Shown here: positions 32,159-44,331 of the stretch, piece by piece
Numbering within the stretch: the first letter of the stretch is position 1
Layout: each line of letters starts with the position of its first letter
DNA from: Enoplolaimus lenunculus
Taxonomy: Eukaryota; Nematoda; Enoplea; Enoplida; Thoracostomopsidae
DNA length: 64,000 nt
Assembly: GCA_030248215.1 (NCBI GenBank)
Contig: JASANG010002236.1
Location: forward strand, 47,292-111,291
Direction: 5' to 3'
Program-made: the position numbers and the translations under genes
The notes under the pieces: model-generated
Database searches by the model: none
What the model was told of the DNA's origin: nothing
Seen by the model: only the letters and a program-made list of their open reading frames with translations

Positions 32159-32340
32159 GGCCAATGTAAAGAATAGGGGCGGAACAGTATTATAAGCGTA
32201 TACGTTCGCCTAAACCTAAGCTTAAGCGTAAGAATGAGTTTATTTCTAAGCCTAAGCCAATCAAAAAATTAATCTAAAGCTTAAGCATACTCTATTCTAG
32301 ACCCACAGAAAAACGTTCCGCCCCGATCTTTACATTGGGT
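32159..32340 (+). mobile_element. GGCC-family MITE, subfamily 2
   Basis: GGCCAATGTAAAGAATAGGG to CCCGATCTTTACATTGGGT. The flanking 8-mers CAGAATAG and CAGCATAG agree at seven of eight. Confidence 0.85.
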
Positions 32341-32469
32341 CAGCATAGTATACTTGGCTAATTAAAACAGAACACTGATACTTGGCTAAAAGTTGTAGAT
32401 TTGGGTGTAAATCGGTGTATTGTATATCATTGTTCTCCAAGCGAATCCTTCCGAAGAAATCGTCCTAGG

Positions 32470-32827
32470 CAGGGTGTAAACTGATAGTAACTATTAAAAA
32501 GGAAAATGGATATTGAAGTATAAAAGTCTCAAAAATGGTTTAGTTTTCTGCGAGCACAATTGAGGCGTGCAAATATTCAACGAACTTTCTAAAATCTTAA
32601 AGAAAGAATGGTGGAAGCACAGAAATTGTAAAGATTTTGGATTAATTTCGCCATTTCTATTTCACATAATACAATTGCAGGTTATCTGTAATGAAAATTG
32701 TTAGATAATTTACGTGATTTATGACTAACTTTGAACATAAAAATATAACGTAATTACAGGTATTTCACTACCGGGAACGGATACAAGCCTTTACTACAAA
32801 CGGAAGCGGATATCCGACTACACCCTG
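32470..32827. mobile_element. hAT-like MITE (CAGGGTGTAAAC)
   Basis: The ends are CAGGGTGTAAACTGATAG and TATCCGACTACACCCTG. The sub-terminal motif is GGAAACGGATA/GGAAGCGGATA. A related remnant (ATCGGAAACGGATACCG to CCCGGTTGCACC) follows directly at 32865-32925. Confidence 0.7.
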
Positions 32828-33369
32828 TTATAATTTCTTTTCAGCGTAAGAATAACGGAATTTCTATATCGGAAACGGATACCGATTCTTATCGGTAACG
32901 GAAACGTATACCCGGTTGCACCTTGGTTGTAGGACAATTCCTTTTTCCACAGAATTCGTGTTATATACGAATTACGACGATTCCTCCCCTGGTACAAATC
33001 GTCCAAGGACAATTCTTCGTGAAATTGTCCTCGGACGATTCCTCCAGAAGAAGGAAATCGTCTGTGCCATCGTAACTTTAAACTATCTTTGATTCGTTTG
33101 ATTGAATTCAGATTGCTAGAATTAAAAAGAATTTTAAAATACAAAACACGAATCAGTAAGTATCTACAAGTCATAAATGGGTAAAATTTCGCTATGTCGG
33201 CGTTGCCAAAATTTTATAGATATAACAACAAAATGTCGTCTTAATTACTGAAGCGTTGTATATGTCTAATAGTCAATGGTAAGGCGGAATTCCGATTTGA
33301 GAAAAATTGGTGATCTGATTACTATTCAGGGGTTGACATTCATTATAATTCAAACTCTGATTAGACAAT

Positions 33370-34440
33370 CGAAGTCTTAGCCAAACCCTAAGCCACACGG
33401 TTTCTCAGTCCTTATGCGTCCCAGTGGACAGGCGTGTTTAATTAACCTGGACTACTTCTTAAACCATTCAATGGTGTATTTTGTTTTTCATCGTTTTCTT
33501 GTATAACACAATTTGAAGTTTCATGGATGTGTTTTGTTTTAATTTTTACATGCTATTTGAAACTTTGCCTAGTTTGTTTGTCAACGATTTTAAAACCAAA
33601 ACGCGTTGAAATGCGTTGTTTAAACGGTTGAATATAAGCACGGTTATACAAGATGTGAAGCGGGTCCGACAGTTACTTTGTCATATTGTTGCCGGTTCTG
33701 CCGTTACTGTGGCTTGAATGAAGTTTGTTTATGCGTATTTAATGTCTGCGACTAAGGGCGCAGTCAGGGGTCAAAACCCAACCATTTGAATTTTTATCCA
33801 ACATTTTTAGGGATATTTTCAGTTAGACAAGAAACTTCTTTGTCGAAATTTTTATATACGTAAACCACCTTTCCGAAATCCTGGCTACGAATCGCGCTTA
33901 CGACGCAATAGCTCGTCTGCATGTATAGCAAACAGCAAGTAAATGATGACTTGGCCCCTGTACACGTCTCCCACGTTTACGTCTTGGTTAGGAAAAGTGC
34001 TTATGTATATTTACCTAAAACCTGAGCCTAAGTCTTGGTTTGCAATATGGGTGAAGTGTTCAATAGCCGATATGAGCAAGATTGGTATCCATAGTGTATG
34101 GTAGAGAAGCCACCTGGGGCAATCTGACAAGCGTAGCACAACCCTGAGCGAGCAAGAACGTAGCCAGAATTTCGTTTCGATATGTATAACTTGAAACAAT
34201 GATGTTTGCGACTCGGAATTTTCTAAGCCTAATGCTAAATCCTGTAAATGTATTTAGTTTTGGTTAGTTGGTACTGGCTCTATACTTTGTGCCTTTATTT
34301 TTGTATCATGTGACACGGCCTGCCCCATAGGGGGTCAATTCCGCCCGCTCCACCTCGCTCCAGCTCTATCTTTGATACTCCTTACTCCCTGAATTTGGAG
34401 TTAATATATATCTGTATACGTTTTATAAATACATACATTA
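33370..34440. other. Intergenic, relics only
   Basis: A piece near 33773-33890 carries TTCCGAAATCCTGGCTACG, a remnant type also seen near 3745, 37345 and 49740. No gene is recognised. Confidence 0.35.
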
Positions 34441-34532
34441 TCCGGTTGACATCCGTTCTGGTATCCGGTTGACATCCGGTCTGGTACCCGGTTGACATCC
34501 GTTCCGGTATCCGGTTAATATACGCCCAGCTA
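34441..34532 (+). repeat. 23-bp tandem repeat, four units
   Basis: The unit is TCCGGTTGACATCCGTTCTG plus GTA. The fourth unit is degenerate and runs into CTACACCCTAT, a hAT-like terminus, so the array is the sub-terminal region of a decayed MITE. Confidence 0.7.
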
Positions 34533-34617
34533 CACCCTATTTTATACCCATGTTTTAGAAAATTTAGCAACGTCTTTACTCTACAGAATAACTTAAAACA
34601 TTAAAATCAATTTTAAA

Positions 34618-37600
34618 ATGGAAACTACACCAGTTTCTCGGAAACAGCGATCTGGCAACTTAAGTTCGGTGGTAAGTTATTTGTTGGACGCTGCATTTGT
34701 TTAAAAATTTTGTTTGTCCACTATTTAGGGCTCATATTCTCTAATGTGCATTGCAACTATCATTAGTTAGTAATAGGTTTTCAAACTCAGTAACTGTTGC
34801 AGTTGCTGAACTCAAAATTGGAACAACAGTAGAGCAAATCATATACGGAAAAATGTGCTCAATTTTAAGCCTCAGCGTTCATTACGTGAAGAGCTACAAG
34901 ACCTATCACCAACTGGTGATAGGAGCTGCACACATTTGAGAATACGAGCCCAGATGTCTACGCTTCTATTGACGATACCTGCTATTTACACACTATAAAA
35001 AGCTGAACTTCTTGTACGTTTCCCCACACAAGCTTGACCTTAAGTCTAAGCCTAAATATTACCTATTCCCGAGCCTAAAGGTGTACACAAAATCTGAAAA
35101 CTTTAAAAATTGTAAGTGTGAATGGGAACGTTAAAGAGCCAAAACTAATCTTCTAAAAATATTATTTAACAAATCGAATAATGAATTCGTTTTAAAACTT
35201 TTTAATTCTGAAAATTTTCTAAAATGCAGTCATTTCGGCGCAGTTTGAAAATTTCAAGAACAGAACTTCTTGTCCCCAGCCTAAGTCTAAGCGTCAGCCT
35301 TTATTGTTTAATCCAGTCATTATGTATAGGAGCAAGTAAACAAGTATATACCTTATTTTCATTAGGCTGACTCAAGTCCACTTCGGGCTGAAAATTTTCA
35401 AGTTGCTAATCGCAAACGCAGTCTTGGGACAACATCATTGGATGTAGTTAACGCTGTCACTCCTGTAATAGCTCGTGACGTTCCGCGTGACAAAAACGGC
35501 AATTGCGCTACGGAGATACGGTGAGTCAATTATTTGTGATTTATGACGAATTATTCTTTCTCGAGTAATCGAGTTGCTCAGTTGTAAACTGTTCAGGTTG
35601 TAATCAGCTCAGTAAATACTTGCAAAAGGGGAACCAAAATAATTTAAGAAGACACATACTCGAGTTTCACTTTGACTTATAAGCGAGACAAGCTTATCTC
35701 AGCGCGACAGGGTTCAACCTGAATTCCTGTTCCGGCCGGAATTTCGGCAAAAATTCAATTCCTGCTTCTGTTCCTGCACTTAAAAATGCAGGAACCGGAT
35801 TGTTACGGTTTTGTGGCAATTTTTTCATAATCATTTAAATGTTAGAAACATTGTCTTTCAAACACGTTTTATGTTGAAATTAGTGTTTTTGTGCTTAGTT
35901 AAATTTTGTTACTAAATTGTTCGTAATGTGTTTATAACTCTATAATGAAATAGCTGAAAATTCTGTTAAGCCATTTTGTGGCAATGTTTGAGAAACGTTC
36001 AACAGTTTCTTGGCGCTGAATATTATTTCAAGTTACGGTTTTTGTTCTGGCGAAATTTTGTTCCGGTTGCAATCCTGTAACGAGGCCAAAATTTTTCTGC
36101 GGGCTGAGCACTGCCTAGCCTCATTACTGAAACCATTATACCAACTTTCTTTGGAGTATAAATTTTGCAATTTCTTTATTCGATTGCGTGACTTTTTATG
36201 TCGGTTAAAGAGGTAATCGGCACAGTAAACATATTTTGCCTGGTCCTGATTGTAACTTAATATAATTTGTAAGTGTGCAATAATTAGCATATTACTGATT
36301 GATATATTTATAACTTTATTAATATGAGCGATTGTTTAGGTTTAAAACTTATGCTTTGGTGTACTGCAAAATTAAGATGAAATTTTTGACACAGGATTCT
36401 CCTTTCGAATTTGCCGCAGAGCGTAACCCTTCGCATTCTAAAATTGTTGCTAAACACACGTCAGTACAGTCTTGTTTTTATCTCTCTGCATTATGAAGAC
36501 AACGATTCCGAATGAGCGAGCGCAGTTTGCTTTAACAGTTTTGCTGGATGAATTTTTTGTAAGCGTTCCTTGAATTTGTGGGGTTCCTTTTGATAACTGA
36601 ATTAGGATTTTGTTAAACTAGACATTAAATCCCAGGTGTAAGAGGGTAAAAACTTCTTTAGCCGGCCAACGCTTTACCGGCGGAAATTTTGTTTTTTACA
36701 CACGGGTATACAACTACAGAATTGCTTTACTTTTATTTTTTACCCGCGAATATGCCGGCATATAATTGTTTTACCCGCGGCCTAACATTACTCACCTTTA
36801 TTTTTGGTTTTGTTCAGAAAAAACTTGCGTAATTTTTAGTGTATTGTCGATACATGATTTTGTTTGCAGAACCAGAAAACGCAAATATTCGTCATCGTCC
36901 GATGTCGAAAACCAAGATCTCGATAAACCTGAGGTGTGTTTTTTAGAATATTGTAAATATATAAATACAAATTTGCGCTTAGCTATGTCATTTTACGCCA
37001 GTTTTTGCATTTAAACGCGTGATACAATGGCGTTTTGGCAATATATGCGGAACGATGCGGAGATCTTGAAATCTCAACGCTTATCAAATCAGTGAAAACA
37101 CTTCAAACCGACAACTTCAATATTATATTTATGTTTCAAAATGTTTAGTGATTCCTGCTGCAGCCTAAATTTGGAGAACTGAGTACGATATATCTGTGCG
37201 CAGTTAACAAGGGTCTAGCCAGGGGAGAGTTTCAGGGGTGAAAACCCCCTTTTGTGATTTATGTACAGGGGTTTTTAGATACAGTTTCAGTTTGCAGCAC
37301 AAGGACCATCCTTTAAAAATTAAAAAAAAAACGTAACCCCCTTTTCCAAAATCCTGGGTACACCCACGGCAGTTTAAACAGTTTGGGCTTATCCACCCTG
37401 TAACTAAGGCAGCATGCTGCGATAGGAAGTTAGTGGTTTCTTTAGAATGTTGTAACGTTACAGACAACCGAAAACTTGGCGCTTGGCGTATCGCACAAAC
37501 TTGAAACGCCGTGGCGGAAAAACGGAATGGGACGTAAAGTTTTTCGCGTAGGTTTATTTTGAATTTCGAGTTTTTGTAATTGTTTCTCCATCTGAAAATT

Positions 37601-38689
37601 TTGCCCATGAATGATCTGGTTCCTAATGTTTTCAATTTTATATAAAGATCTAATTTCTTAGTCGCATAGGGTTTTTTCTGTTTTAGCCCATATATTCAAT
37701 TTGCCGAACGCTTAAAAAGCAACCAAATTTGGTTGCCTATACCGTGAATAAATACTTTAAAAATGATCCGCAACACTGGCAGGTTTGGATTCTATCACTG
37801 AATTGTACAATCCGCATTGCATGTTGCCACAACATATCAAACACCCACTGTGTCAATCTTTATACGCAGACAGTATTATAGCAGCGGCAGATTTAGGATT
37901 TTCCGTGCGGAAGGATGCTTTCTGTGTTACGAAATTTTGCAGTTTTAAAGCGAGTTTTTAGCAAATTTTTCTGTATTTCAAAGTTGACTGTTTGCGGCAA
38001 AGTGTTTGAATGTTTGTGAATATATATGCTATAACCTCGCCGTAGTTTTCACGTATTTGGCTAGAAAATACATAGTGAGCTTTATATGAACTATTTGCAG
38101 CATAGAATTTTTAGCAGGGCGGATCCGGTGGGGAAATACATCACCTCATCCCACGTCCGGATCCACCGTCGGACCAGAAAAGTATAAAAAATAGAAACCA
38201 AATAGCAAAATAAGGTTTAAATTGCAGTTTTTTCATCGTGGTTATATATTCGAAATTAAATCCAGAAGATACAGTTTGCTGTACGTTGCAGCTGAAAAAA
38301 CGTTAGCGTGCTTAACTTTTTGTACAAAAAGATAAAACTTTCAATTTGGCAGTTTGATTCTACATCCTTAATTAAACTGAGAATATAATGCAAGAACGAA
38401 AGGCCTGTGCCAGATCAAATATGTGTAACGATTTAAGTATTTACTTAACTACAGCTTTACAAAATCAAGTACTGCTTAAATAATTGAGTAGCAAATACTT
38501 AAGTGTCTCGTTTTACTTAAATAGTTTTAGAAACCCAGTCATTTTCATGTGAAAAAATGTGAAAAATGTCATTTTTGGTGTTGACCATTAAGTGCGGTAA
38601 CGAGTTTTTTTGTATATTTCAGTTATACTCGCCGAGTATCGCACCGACCGATGAAGATTTAACTTACAGCGTTTGTTAACCTAACATAT
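34618..38689 (+). CDS. Candidate second small gene (four exons), unknown function
   Basis: Exons 34618-34671, 35366-35520, 36870-36933 and 38633-38689 have GT-AG borders and phases 0, 2, 0. Joined they encode about 110 residues: METTPVSRKQRSGNLSSV, an exon with NRKRSLGTTSLDVVNAVTPV, a basic then acidic exon TRKRKYSSSSDVENQDLDKP, and a tail LYSPSIAPTDEDLTYSVC. The ATG has an in-frame stop upstream and an AAAATGG context. No AATAAA follows closely, so the last exon is the weakest and other exons may be missing. I do not recognise the family. Exon count, small first exon and intron phases resemble the KEN-protein gene upstream, but sequence similarity is too low to call them paralogues. Confidence 0.42.
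34728..34951. mobile_element. GGGCTC-family MITE
   Basis: GGGCTCATATTCTCTAATGT to CATTTGAGAATACGAGCCC, inner ACCTATCACCAACTGGTGAT. It lies in intron 1 of the candidate gene. Confidence 0.75.
35366..35520 (+). CDS. Second candidate gene, exon 2
   Basis: 155 nt between TTCATTAG and GTGAGT, encoding ADSSPLRAENFQVANRKRSL and on to NGNCATEI. The R-x-x-L in RKRSL could be a D-box-like degron, but this is only a short match. Confidence 0.45.
35708..36077. mobile_element. hAT-like MITE (CAGGGTTCAACC)
   Basis: 370 bp, CAGGGTTCAACCTGAATTCC to TTCCGGTTGCAATCCTG, inner TTCCTGCA/TGCAGGAACC palindromes. No clear duplication remains. It lies in intron 2 of the second candidate gene. Confidence 0.75.
36640..36790. 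repeat. Dispersed repeat with TTTACCCGCG
   Basis: GGCCAACGCTTTACCGGCGG, then TTTTTACCCGCGAATATGCC and TTTTACCCGCGGCC. Shares TTTACCCGCG with 22590-22700 and 58370-58450. Confidence 0.4.
36870..36933 (+). CDS. Second candidate gene, exon 3
   Basis: After TTTGCAG it completes an Arg codon and encodes TRKRKYSSSSDVENQDLDKP and E before GTGTGT. A basic cluster (RKRK) could be a nuclear signal. Confidence 0.45.
37206..37375. mobile_element. Probable MITE relic (GTCTAGCCAGG type)
   Basis: GGGTCTAGCCAGGGGAGAG at the left and AAAATCCTGGGTACACCC at the right form a partial inverted repeat, with GGGG and CCCC runs inside. Confidence 0.4.
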
Positions 38690-39106
38690 ATACGTATTGA
38701 ACTAATGTGAACTTAAACAATTTATGTTTTTTGCCAAAACCTTAATCGCATGCAAACGTTGGTTGTGTCTACATTGCTAATTATATACTTAACATGGTTT
38801 GCTTTCTATTGTAGCTTTTATGGCAGGGATTTTTGTGAGCTTAACTTTACATATTTTGCTCTTGTTAATACTGTAGTAGCTTTGATTCATCCTGTGAAAA
38901 TATATTTCGACAGCTTTACATTGTTTGCTTGCAGTTTTCAAAACGTAGTTCAATTTTAAATCAGTCGGATGCTAACTTAAATATTTGTAATTTGAAAATA
39001 TATACTGGTTAAACTTCAAAAGCAACTGGTCTGCGGAATGTAACAAATAGTAGTACCTACGTACTTGTACACTACATTCACAATCGCAATCCTAAGCCTA
39101 ATCCTA
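38690..39106. other. No gene recognised
   Basis: A 69-codon frame (38750-38959) is hydrophobic but has no recognised signature. Confidence 0.35.
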
Positions 39107-39525
39107 CTCTAGTGACCCGAATACCAGGGGTTTTGGTAATAAGAGGAGGTTATCATTTTGAATACCAACCAACAGAAGTCTGCATCCATAATTAGAGTCC
39201 GTTAGTGGACAGATTCCATAAATTCTTAATGTCAAGGAACCAAGGCAGTAGAATTGCATATGCTCAAATATTATGTAAATCATACTCAGGCAACCAGCAT
39301 AAACTTTATGAAACCTTAAAAAAATTTCGGATATGACAATCGGCAAAAACGCTTCGGAGCAAGTCAGTTCAGCTTAAAGAAAGAATATTAAATAGTAGGG
39401 TGTTTGGTTCAACTTACATGAAGTAAACTAAGCATGAATAACAGTCCGTACTCGAATAATACGGAGAGGGGTACCTTCTGGTGAGGCAAAATAAATATCA
39501 GCCCCTCTTATTTGGGTCACTACGG
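39107..39525 (+). mobile_element. TA-family MITE
   Basis: 419 bp, CTCTAGTGACCCGAATACCA to TTATTTGGGTCACTACGG, TA on both sides. Confidence 0.88.
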
Positions 39526-40373
39526 TATCTTGTTTTGCCAAAGTCTGAAAATTTGGTTGCTGAAGTGTACGAAAGCCCAAATTCGCGCAATTTGCATGTT
39601 GAAATGGTATTTCATATTAACAAACAAGCCTTTATAAATATAGTTTAAGCTTTAACTGTGTATTGTTCATTGAATTTAATGTTTGGTGCCGTATTCGTAG
39701 CTGCGTTACTACACCTTTTCTCTTTTACGAGTAGGCTTTGTAATTTCTAAAATGTGGAATAGAAACTTATGGATTTGGCTGTTTTCGTGACAGCAACGCG
39801 TAAATCTTAATTTGTAACTGCACGGGATCATTTGCTTAGAAACGTATCATACATTCGTGATCGGTGCTATACGCAGTTGAGTATACAACGCTGTGGTTAA
39901 TGTTATTGACTGATCCGAACCTGTTATTTGTATTTTTGCGAATTTTTTTGCTTAGCCTAAGCGCATTCTTAAACATAAGCCTCAACGTTATGATAAGTCA
40001 AAAACTTAAGCAAAAATATTCTAAAGCCTAAGCCTGCTGTACTGTAGTTCTGCTGGAAAATGGAACGCTTCTAAAAGTGGCATGGACCGTATAAGCTATC
40101 GGTTTCAACCGAATGCTATGAACTCTTCGGAGCAGATCTGGTCATGCTTCGTAAGTAGCACCTGTACCAAGCAGTACACGGAAGGCTAAAAATACTGAAA
40201 ACAAGGACTGATTAAATCCAGCAAACGGAAAATGATTGGTTAACTGTAAAACTTCATACATAATAAACGTTTTGCTTTGCGCTAAATTTTTTAAACATGT
40301 ATGCATATTTTCAGTTGTTGTTGCGTTGTTATGACCTTTAATATGGAATATGTATATGTAGGCAGGGTGTATC

Positions 40374-40600
40374 CGAACATCCGTTTCCGGTAAAAATTGG
40401 TGCCCGTTTCTGTTTCTGGTAAAAATTTAGTTCGTGAGTATGCAGTTTAAAATACCAAACTCGTACGATAAGACCAGCCAATGTAACTTTTAGAAGCGGA
40501 TCTGTAGCCTAGACATCAGCGTAAACTCCACTCCTAAAGGTAAACCCATTATAGATCAGGCTACAACCAAAGGTAAGTATGCTTTCGGTGATGTAACATT
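40374..40600. mobile_element. MITE fragments (hAT-like end, then GGCC-like end)
   Basis: CAGGGTGTATCCGAACATCC with TTTCCGGTAAAAATT is a hAT-like left end. CCAATGTAACTTTTAGAAGC near 40476 is a GGCC-family end. Neither is complete. Confidence 0.45.
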
Positions 40601-41144
40601 ATTGTTAAAATAAGCAAATTCAACACCATTTTTGTTATCAAATTTTTGCTTCATCTCCGGCTTAATTCTACTATACAGTCCCGCAGGCAAACGGTGCATC
40701 ACTAGATTGGGTCGCATGGTGAACAAGATTTTCTTATTGCATAATATGTTTTCATTGTTATCTAATCACTAGTTTTCAAGTAAATATTGCAGATTTGTCA
40801 AGTCTAAATTTGCAAAATAAAGGGTTTCTCACGCTAAAAGTGTTTTGTTTGGGCGTTTTAACAGTTTAGTCAAAATTAGTATATTATGTTTTCAAATCAA
40901 CAATGAGTATATAAAAACTGTTGCGTAAACATGACGACTAGCTGTCTGCGGTGAAACGGTTATGGGAATTTAAGTACGTATTTAAAGTAAAATCTGTCGC
41001 AGAAGTAGCAATTATTATTGCGAAACTGGATCGCTTGTGAAATTATTGACCTCAGGGCCAGTTCAACGCTTTTGTACAATTTCTATTTTTAGAAAAGATC
41101 CATCGGCAAAGGGGTCAGCCCCCAAACACATAGAAAACTTTGGC

Positions 41145-41210
41145 TAATGTAAAGATTAGGGGCGGAACGATTTTCTGCGGGACTGCAATACAGTATGCTT
41201 AATGCGGGGT
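41145..41210 (+). mobile_element. GGCC-family end fragment
   Basis: GGCTAATGTAAAGATTAGGG followed by GCGGAACG, as in 32159-32340, then lost. Confidence 0.5.
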
Positions 41211-41702
41211 TCACGTTATAACCGGGGCAGCTTGGGACACGTTTGGTCCCTATTAGACTATTTGGTAACATTTTGTCTGCTTGTAGACCCCATATCTTAT
41301 TCAAAAATTCGCATTTGTCTGCTAATATCATGTGTAGGTCACCTTTTGTCCTTCAATATCATATGATATTCGAGGTATTGTTTGCGAATATCACATGATA
41401 TATTTTCATATGCCTGCATAGTTGAGGTAACATACCCAAATTGTCCTGTTGAATATCATATGATACTAGAATTTGAAATTTGAATTTTTGAATTATGAAG
41501 CTGTGGTTTTAAGCGATTTTGTGTCGGAAACGATTTGCAGGCATGTGTTGCGGCCCTGTTCTATACATTAAGCTTAGACTTTTATGAAACTGTATTAATG
41601 CGAATGTCTCTACCTAAAAATGTACCTTTGGCTCCTTTAGATCTTTGCCCAACGTTTCGGCCATTTTGCAAGTGACAAATTTCATACTTTTGTGCCCGTC
41701 AG

Positions 41703-42040
41703 CAGGGTACATACAACTGGAGGTTTACCTCCGGCTCCCGCAAAAAATCGACCGTCGGCTCCGGTAAATTTTCATAGTTGTACAGAGTTGATTTATTTGG
41801 TGCATTTTGTTGCAACTTTTGGTACAATGTTTAGAAAAATTGCCGAGATTTCCTATAAAATATAAGCGCAAAACCAAAAGATTTAACAACACCTGGTAGA
41901 CATTTGCTAAATTAGCAAATTAAACACCGTTTTAGCTGTCTATTTTCGCTTCACCTCCTGCTTCACTTCCTGTTCCGGCTCTGGCAAACTATGTTATTAA
42001 CCTTCGGCTCCGGTATTTTTTTACCTCTGGTCGCACCCTG
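41703..42040. mobile_element. hAT-like MITE (CAGGGT...GCACCCTG)
   Basis: 338 bp, CAGGGTACATACAACTGGAG to CCTCTGGTCGCACCCTG, flanking 8-mers CCCGTCAG and TCCATCAG (six of eight). Sub-terminal CTCCGGCT/TTCGGCTCCGG blocks. Confidence 0.75.
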
Positions 42041-42256
42041 TCCATCAGATTTGTAAGTTTGGGCAGTTTCGAAACAATTAGTTGCCGAGATTCCTCAAAT
42101 ATAAAGCAGAAACAAATTTTATACAGCGATTTGCAGATTATAATTGTATATATTTGACAGATTCAACTTAATTTTTAGTAGATATCTAATTTTAATTCAC
42201 CTTCGGTTCCGACTCGAGAAAAATTTGTTGACCTTCGTCTCGGTTTATTTCAATTA

Positions 42257-42533
42257 CTGCAGTGACCCGAATAAGAGGATGAGTAATTAGAGGTGGGTCC
42301 CCATTTTGAGTCCCAATCAATTGGAGTCCGTATCCCTAATAAGAGTCCGTAAGCGGATAGAGGCCCTAAACCCTAATTAGAGTCCATAAATGTCAATTAT
42401 TTCTAATTATAGCGCATAAATGACTCTAGGCTCAAATAAAGTTGAGTTCGAAACCTTAAAGCATACTTAAGTTTGAAGGTAATTCCTAAGTTTAACCGGC
42501 ATTATCGCTCAAGCTTTTGATTCAAGACCAATC
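42257..42533 (+). mobile_element. TA-family MITE, 3'-truncated
   Basis: CTGCAGTGACCCGAATAAGA and the usual interior up to TTGATTCAAGACCAA, then it stops. TA precedes the left end. Confidence 0.75.
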
Positions 42534-43984
42534 TACCCCACTTTTTAGGGGGTCCAAATTTTCCGCAAACCATACAAATACGTTGTAATCTGCTAACATT
42601 AGACATAATCCGTTTTATGTTTTAAAAGCAAGAAGCAATTGAGCGTGCATTAAAACTGAAATCTACCCCCATCCTTGAATAAAGGGGGAAGGGCAAAAAC
42701 ACCCGAGGTTTGGAACATTTTGTACCGCACATAACCTAGCAAATTGACACTCTTGTGATCGTTGACCCTTTGTATAACGAAGAGTGTACAGAGTGTGACA
42801 CTTCTCAACCGTTAGGTTACTTGTAGGAAGTATCACGCGGTCCCGAATCCGGCTTAAATCCCCCTTCTCATTTGGGCGGGGGTGCTTGCTATCCATACGG
42901 TGTACAAACATGCTGAATACAAGCAGCTTACAGACTGCAGCCAATCACCGGGGGTACAGTGAATATCAGACTGCATGATGCTTCATGCGTAAATTCAGAG
43001 TGTGTGGAGAAATGCCACACTCAATGATTACTGTCGTGGTATAACGAATAGTTGACGTGTTTTTAAGAACTGAGAGACTGGGCTCTGATCTGGGAACATA
43101 TTAAGTTTTCAATGGCAAATTTTAGATAATCCAACTTCGATTGATAATTTAAAGGAAATACTTATAAACATTAAACGCTAGACCGCGTCAATTGCGCAGC
43201 ATACTTAAAGCAGGTCATCTGCTTATTGCAACGATATCCTGCACTATAAACAGCAAGAGTGATTGTATGAAATACCAACTCCACTTACTTTAAACCAGGA
43301 TGTGGTAGGGGTTTTTGATAAAACTGTTTCTTCGTTGTTCACTAAACTCTAAATAAATGTACTTAAGTAGTGTAATATTAACGATTTTTTTCATGCTAAA
43401 AGGGACAGTGACACAGAGAAGGATTCAGTTGCGCTAAGAAAATTTGGCTCAAGTAAAGTGTTTTCCCTTAAGACATCAAATAAAGTTGCCCTTTGAATGT
43501 ATTAAGTAAAGTTTTTACCCCTTTGGTGGTTTCTCATACTTCAAGAGTCATAGTGTGCAATGGAAACAAGCTGAAAAATCGTTGCTGGAATGTAATGGAT
43601 TTGAACCACGAAGATGTTCATCACCGACATGACGTCGTTAACTAATATAATTCTAACTGTAAGAAACATACTGGGTCTAACGATATGTGTCAGAAAATAC
43701 AGGCGAAGCAGCATATGCGGTATACTACGAAAGCTGGCGGAAGTATATTCGAACAATTCATGTTGGCATGATTACTGTTAAGAAGGCTGTTCGAGAACTA
43801 ATTTTTGTGATCAAGGCATCGTTTCTCTTTGTTCAAAACGGCTTTAACTATCCGTATAGTTTCAATTATTGTTTCAAGAACAGGCTTTTGCCTGCAGAGC
43901 CATAACGGATAATTCAACATAGAGGACTGTGCAATGTTTAGTTAATATACTTGAATAATTCGTTCATCCCTCCTAAAAAATTTC
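42534..43984. other. No gene recognised
   Basis: CCCC/GGGG runs near 42540 and 42665-42690 suggest an old MITE. Frames on either strand (such as 42663-42944 and 43541-43756) carry no signature. Confidence 0.35.
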
Positions 43985-44331
43985 GACCAATGTATATAGA
44001 AAAAACCCGTAACAGTGGTAGCGTATTGTTATGCGTAATGGTAAGCCTAAGCGTAAGAATGTTCCTGTACCTAAGGCGGCCCATGTTACTTTAAGAGGCG
44101 TAAAGGTTTCTGGTGGGTCTATAAAAGAGTGGGTTTACGTTCTAGATTGTAATTTTTTGCTAAGGCTTACGCACAGGCTTAGGAACACATTTTTGCAATG
44201 CTTAGGCTTAGGCTTAGGAATACGCTTAATCTACTGTTACGCCCCTAAAAGTAACATTGGCCTACTGCTTAAGTTTTTGCTCAATTGCAATTCCACAGAA
44301 AAACGTTCCGCTCATGATCTTTGCATGGGCC
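43985..44331 (+). mobile_element. GGCC-family MITE (subfamily 2) hosting a subfamily 1 copy
   Basis: The outer ends are GACCAATGTATATAGAAAA and GATCTTTGCATGGGCC. The flanking 8-mers AAAATTTC and AAACTTTC agree at seven of eight. The inner copy occupies 44078-44262. Confidence 0.65.
44078..44262 (+). mobile_element. GGCC-family MITE, subfamily 1, nested
   Basis: 185 bp, GGCCCATGTTACTTTAAGAG to CCCTAAAAGTAACATTGGCC. Confidence 0.85.

Noticed and set aside
32818-33174. A 118-codon minus-strand frame
   Set aside because: It overlaps two hAT-like MITE ends and a palindromic GGACAATTC block, and the peptide has no recognised motif.
37204-37635. A 143-codon frame on the minus strand
   Set aside because: It runs through a MITE relic, has no recognised motif, no splice logic, and overlaps an intron of a better + strand candidate.
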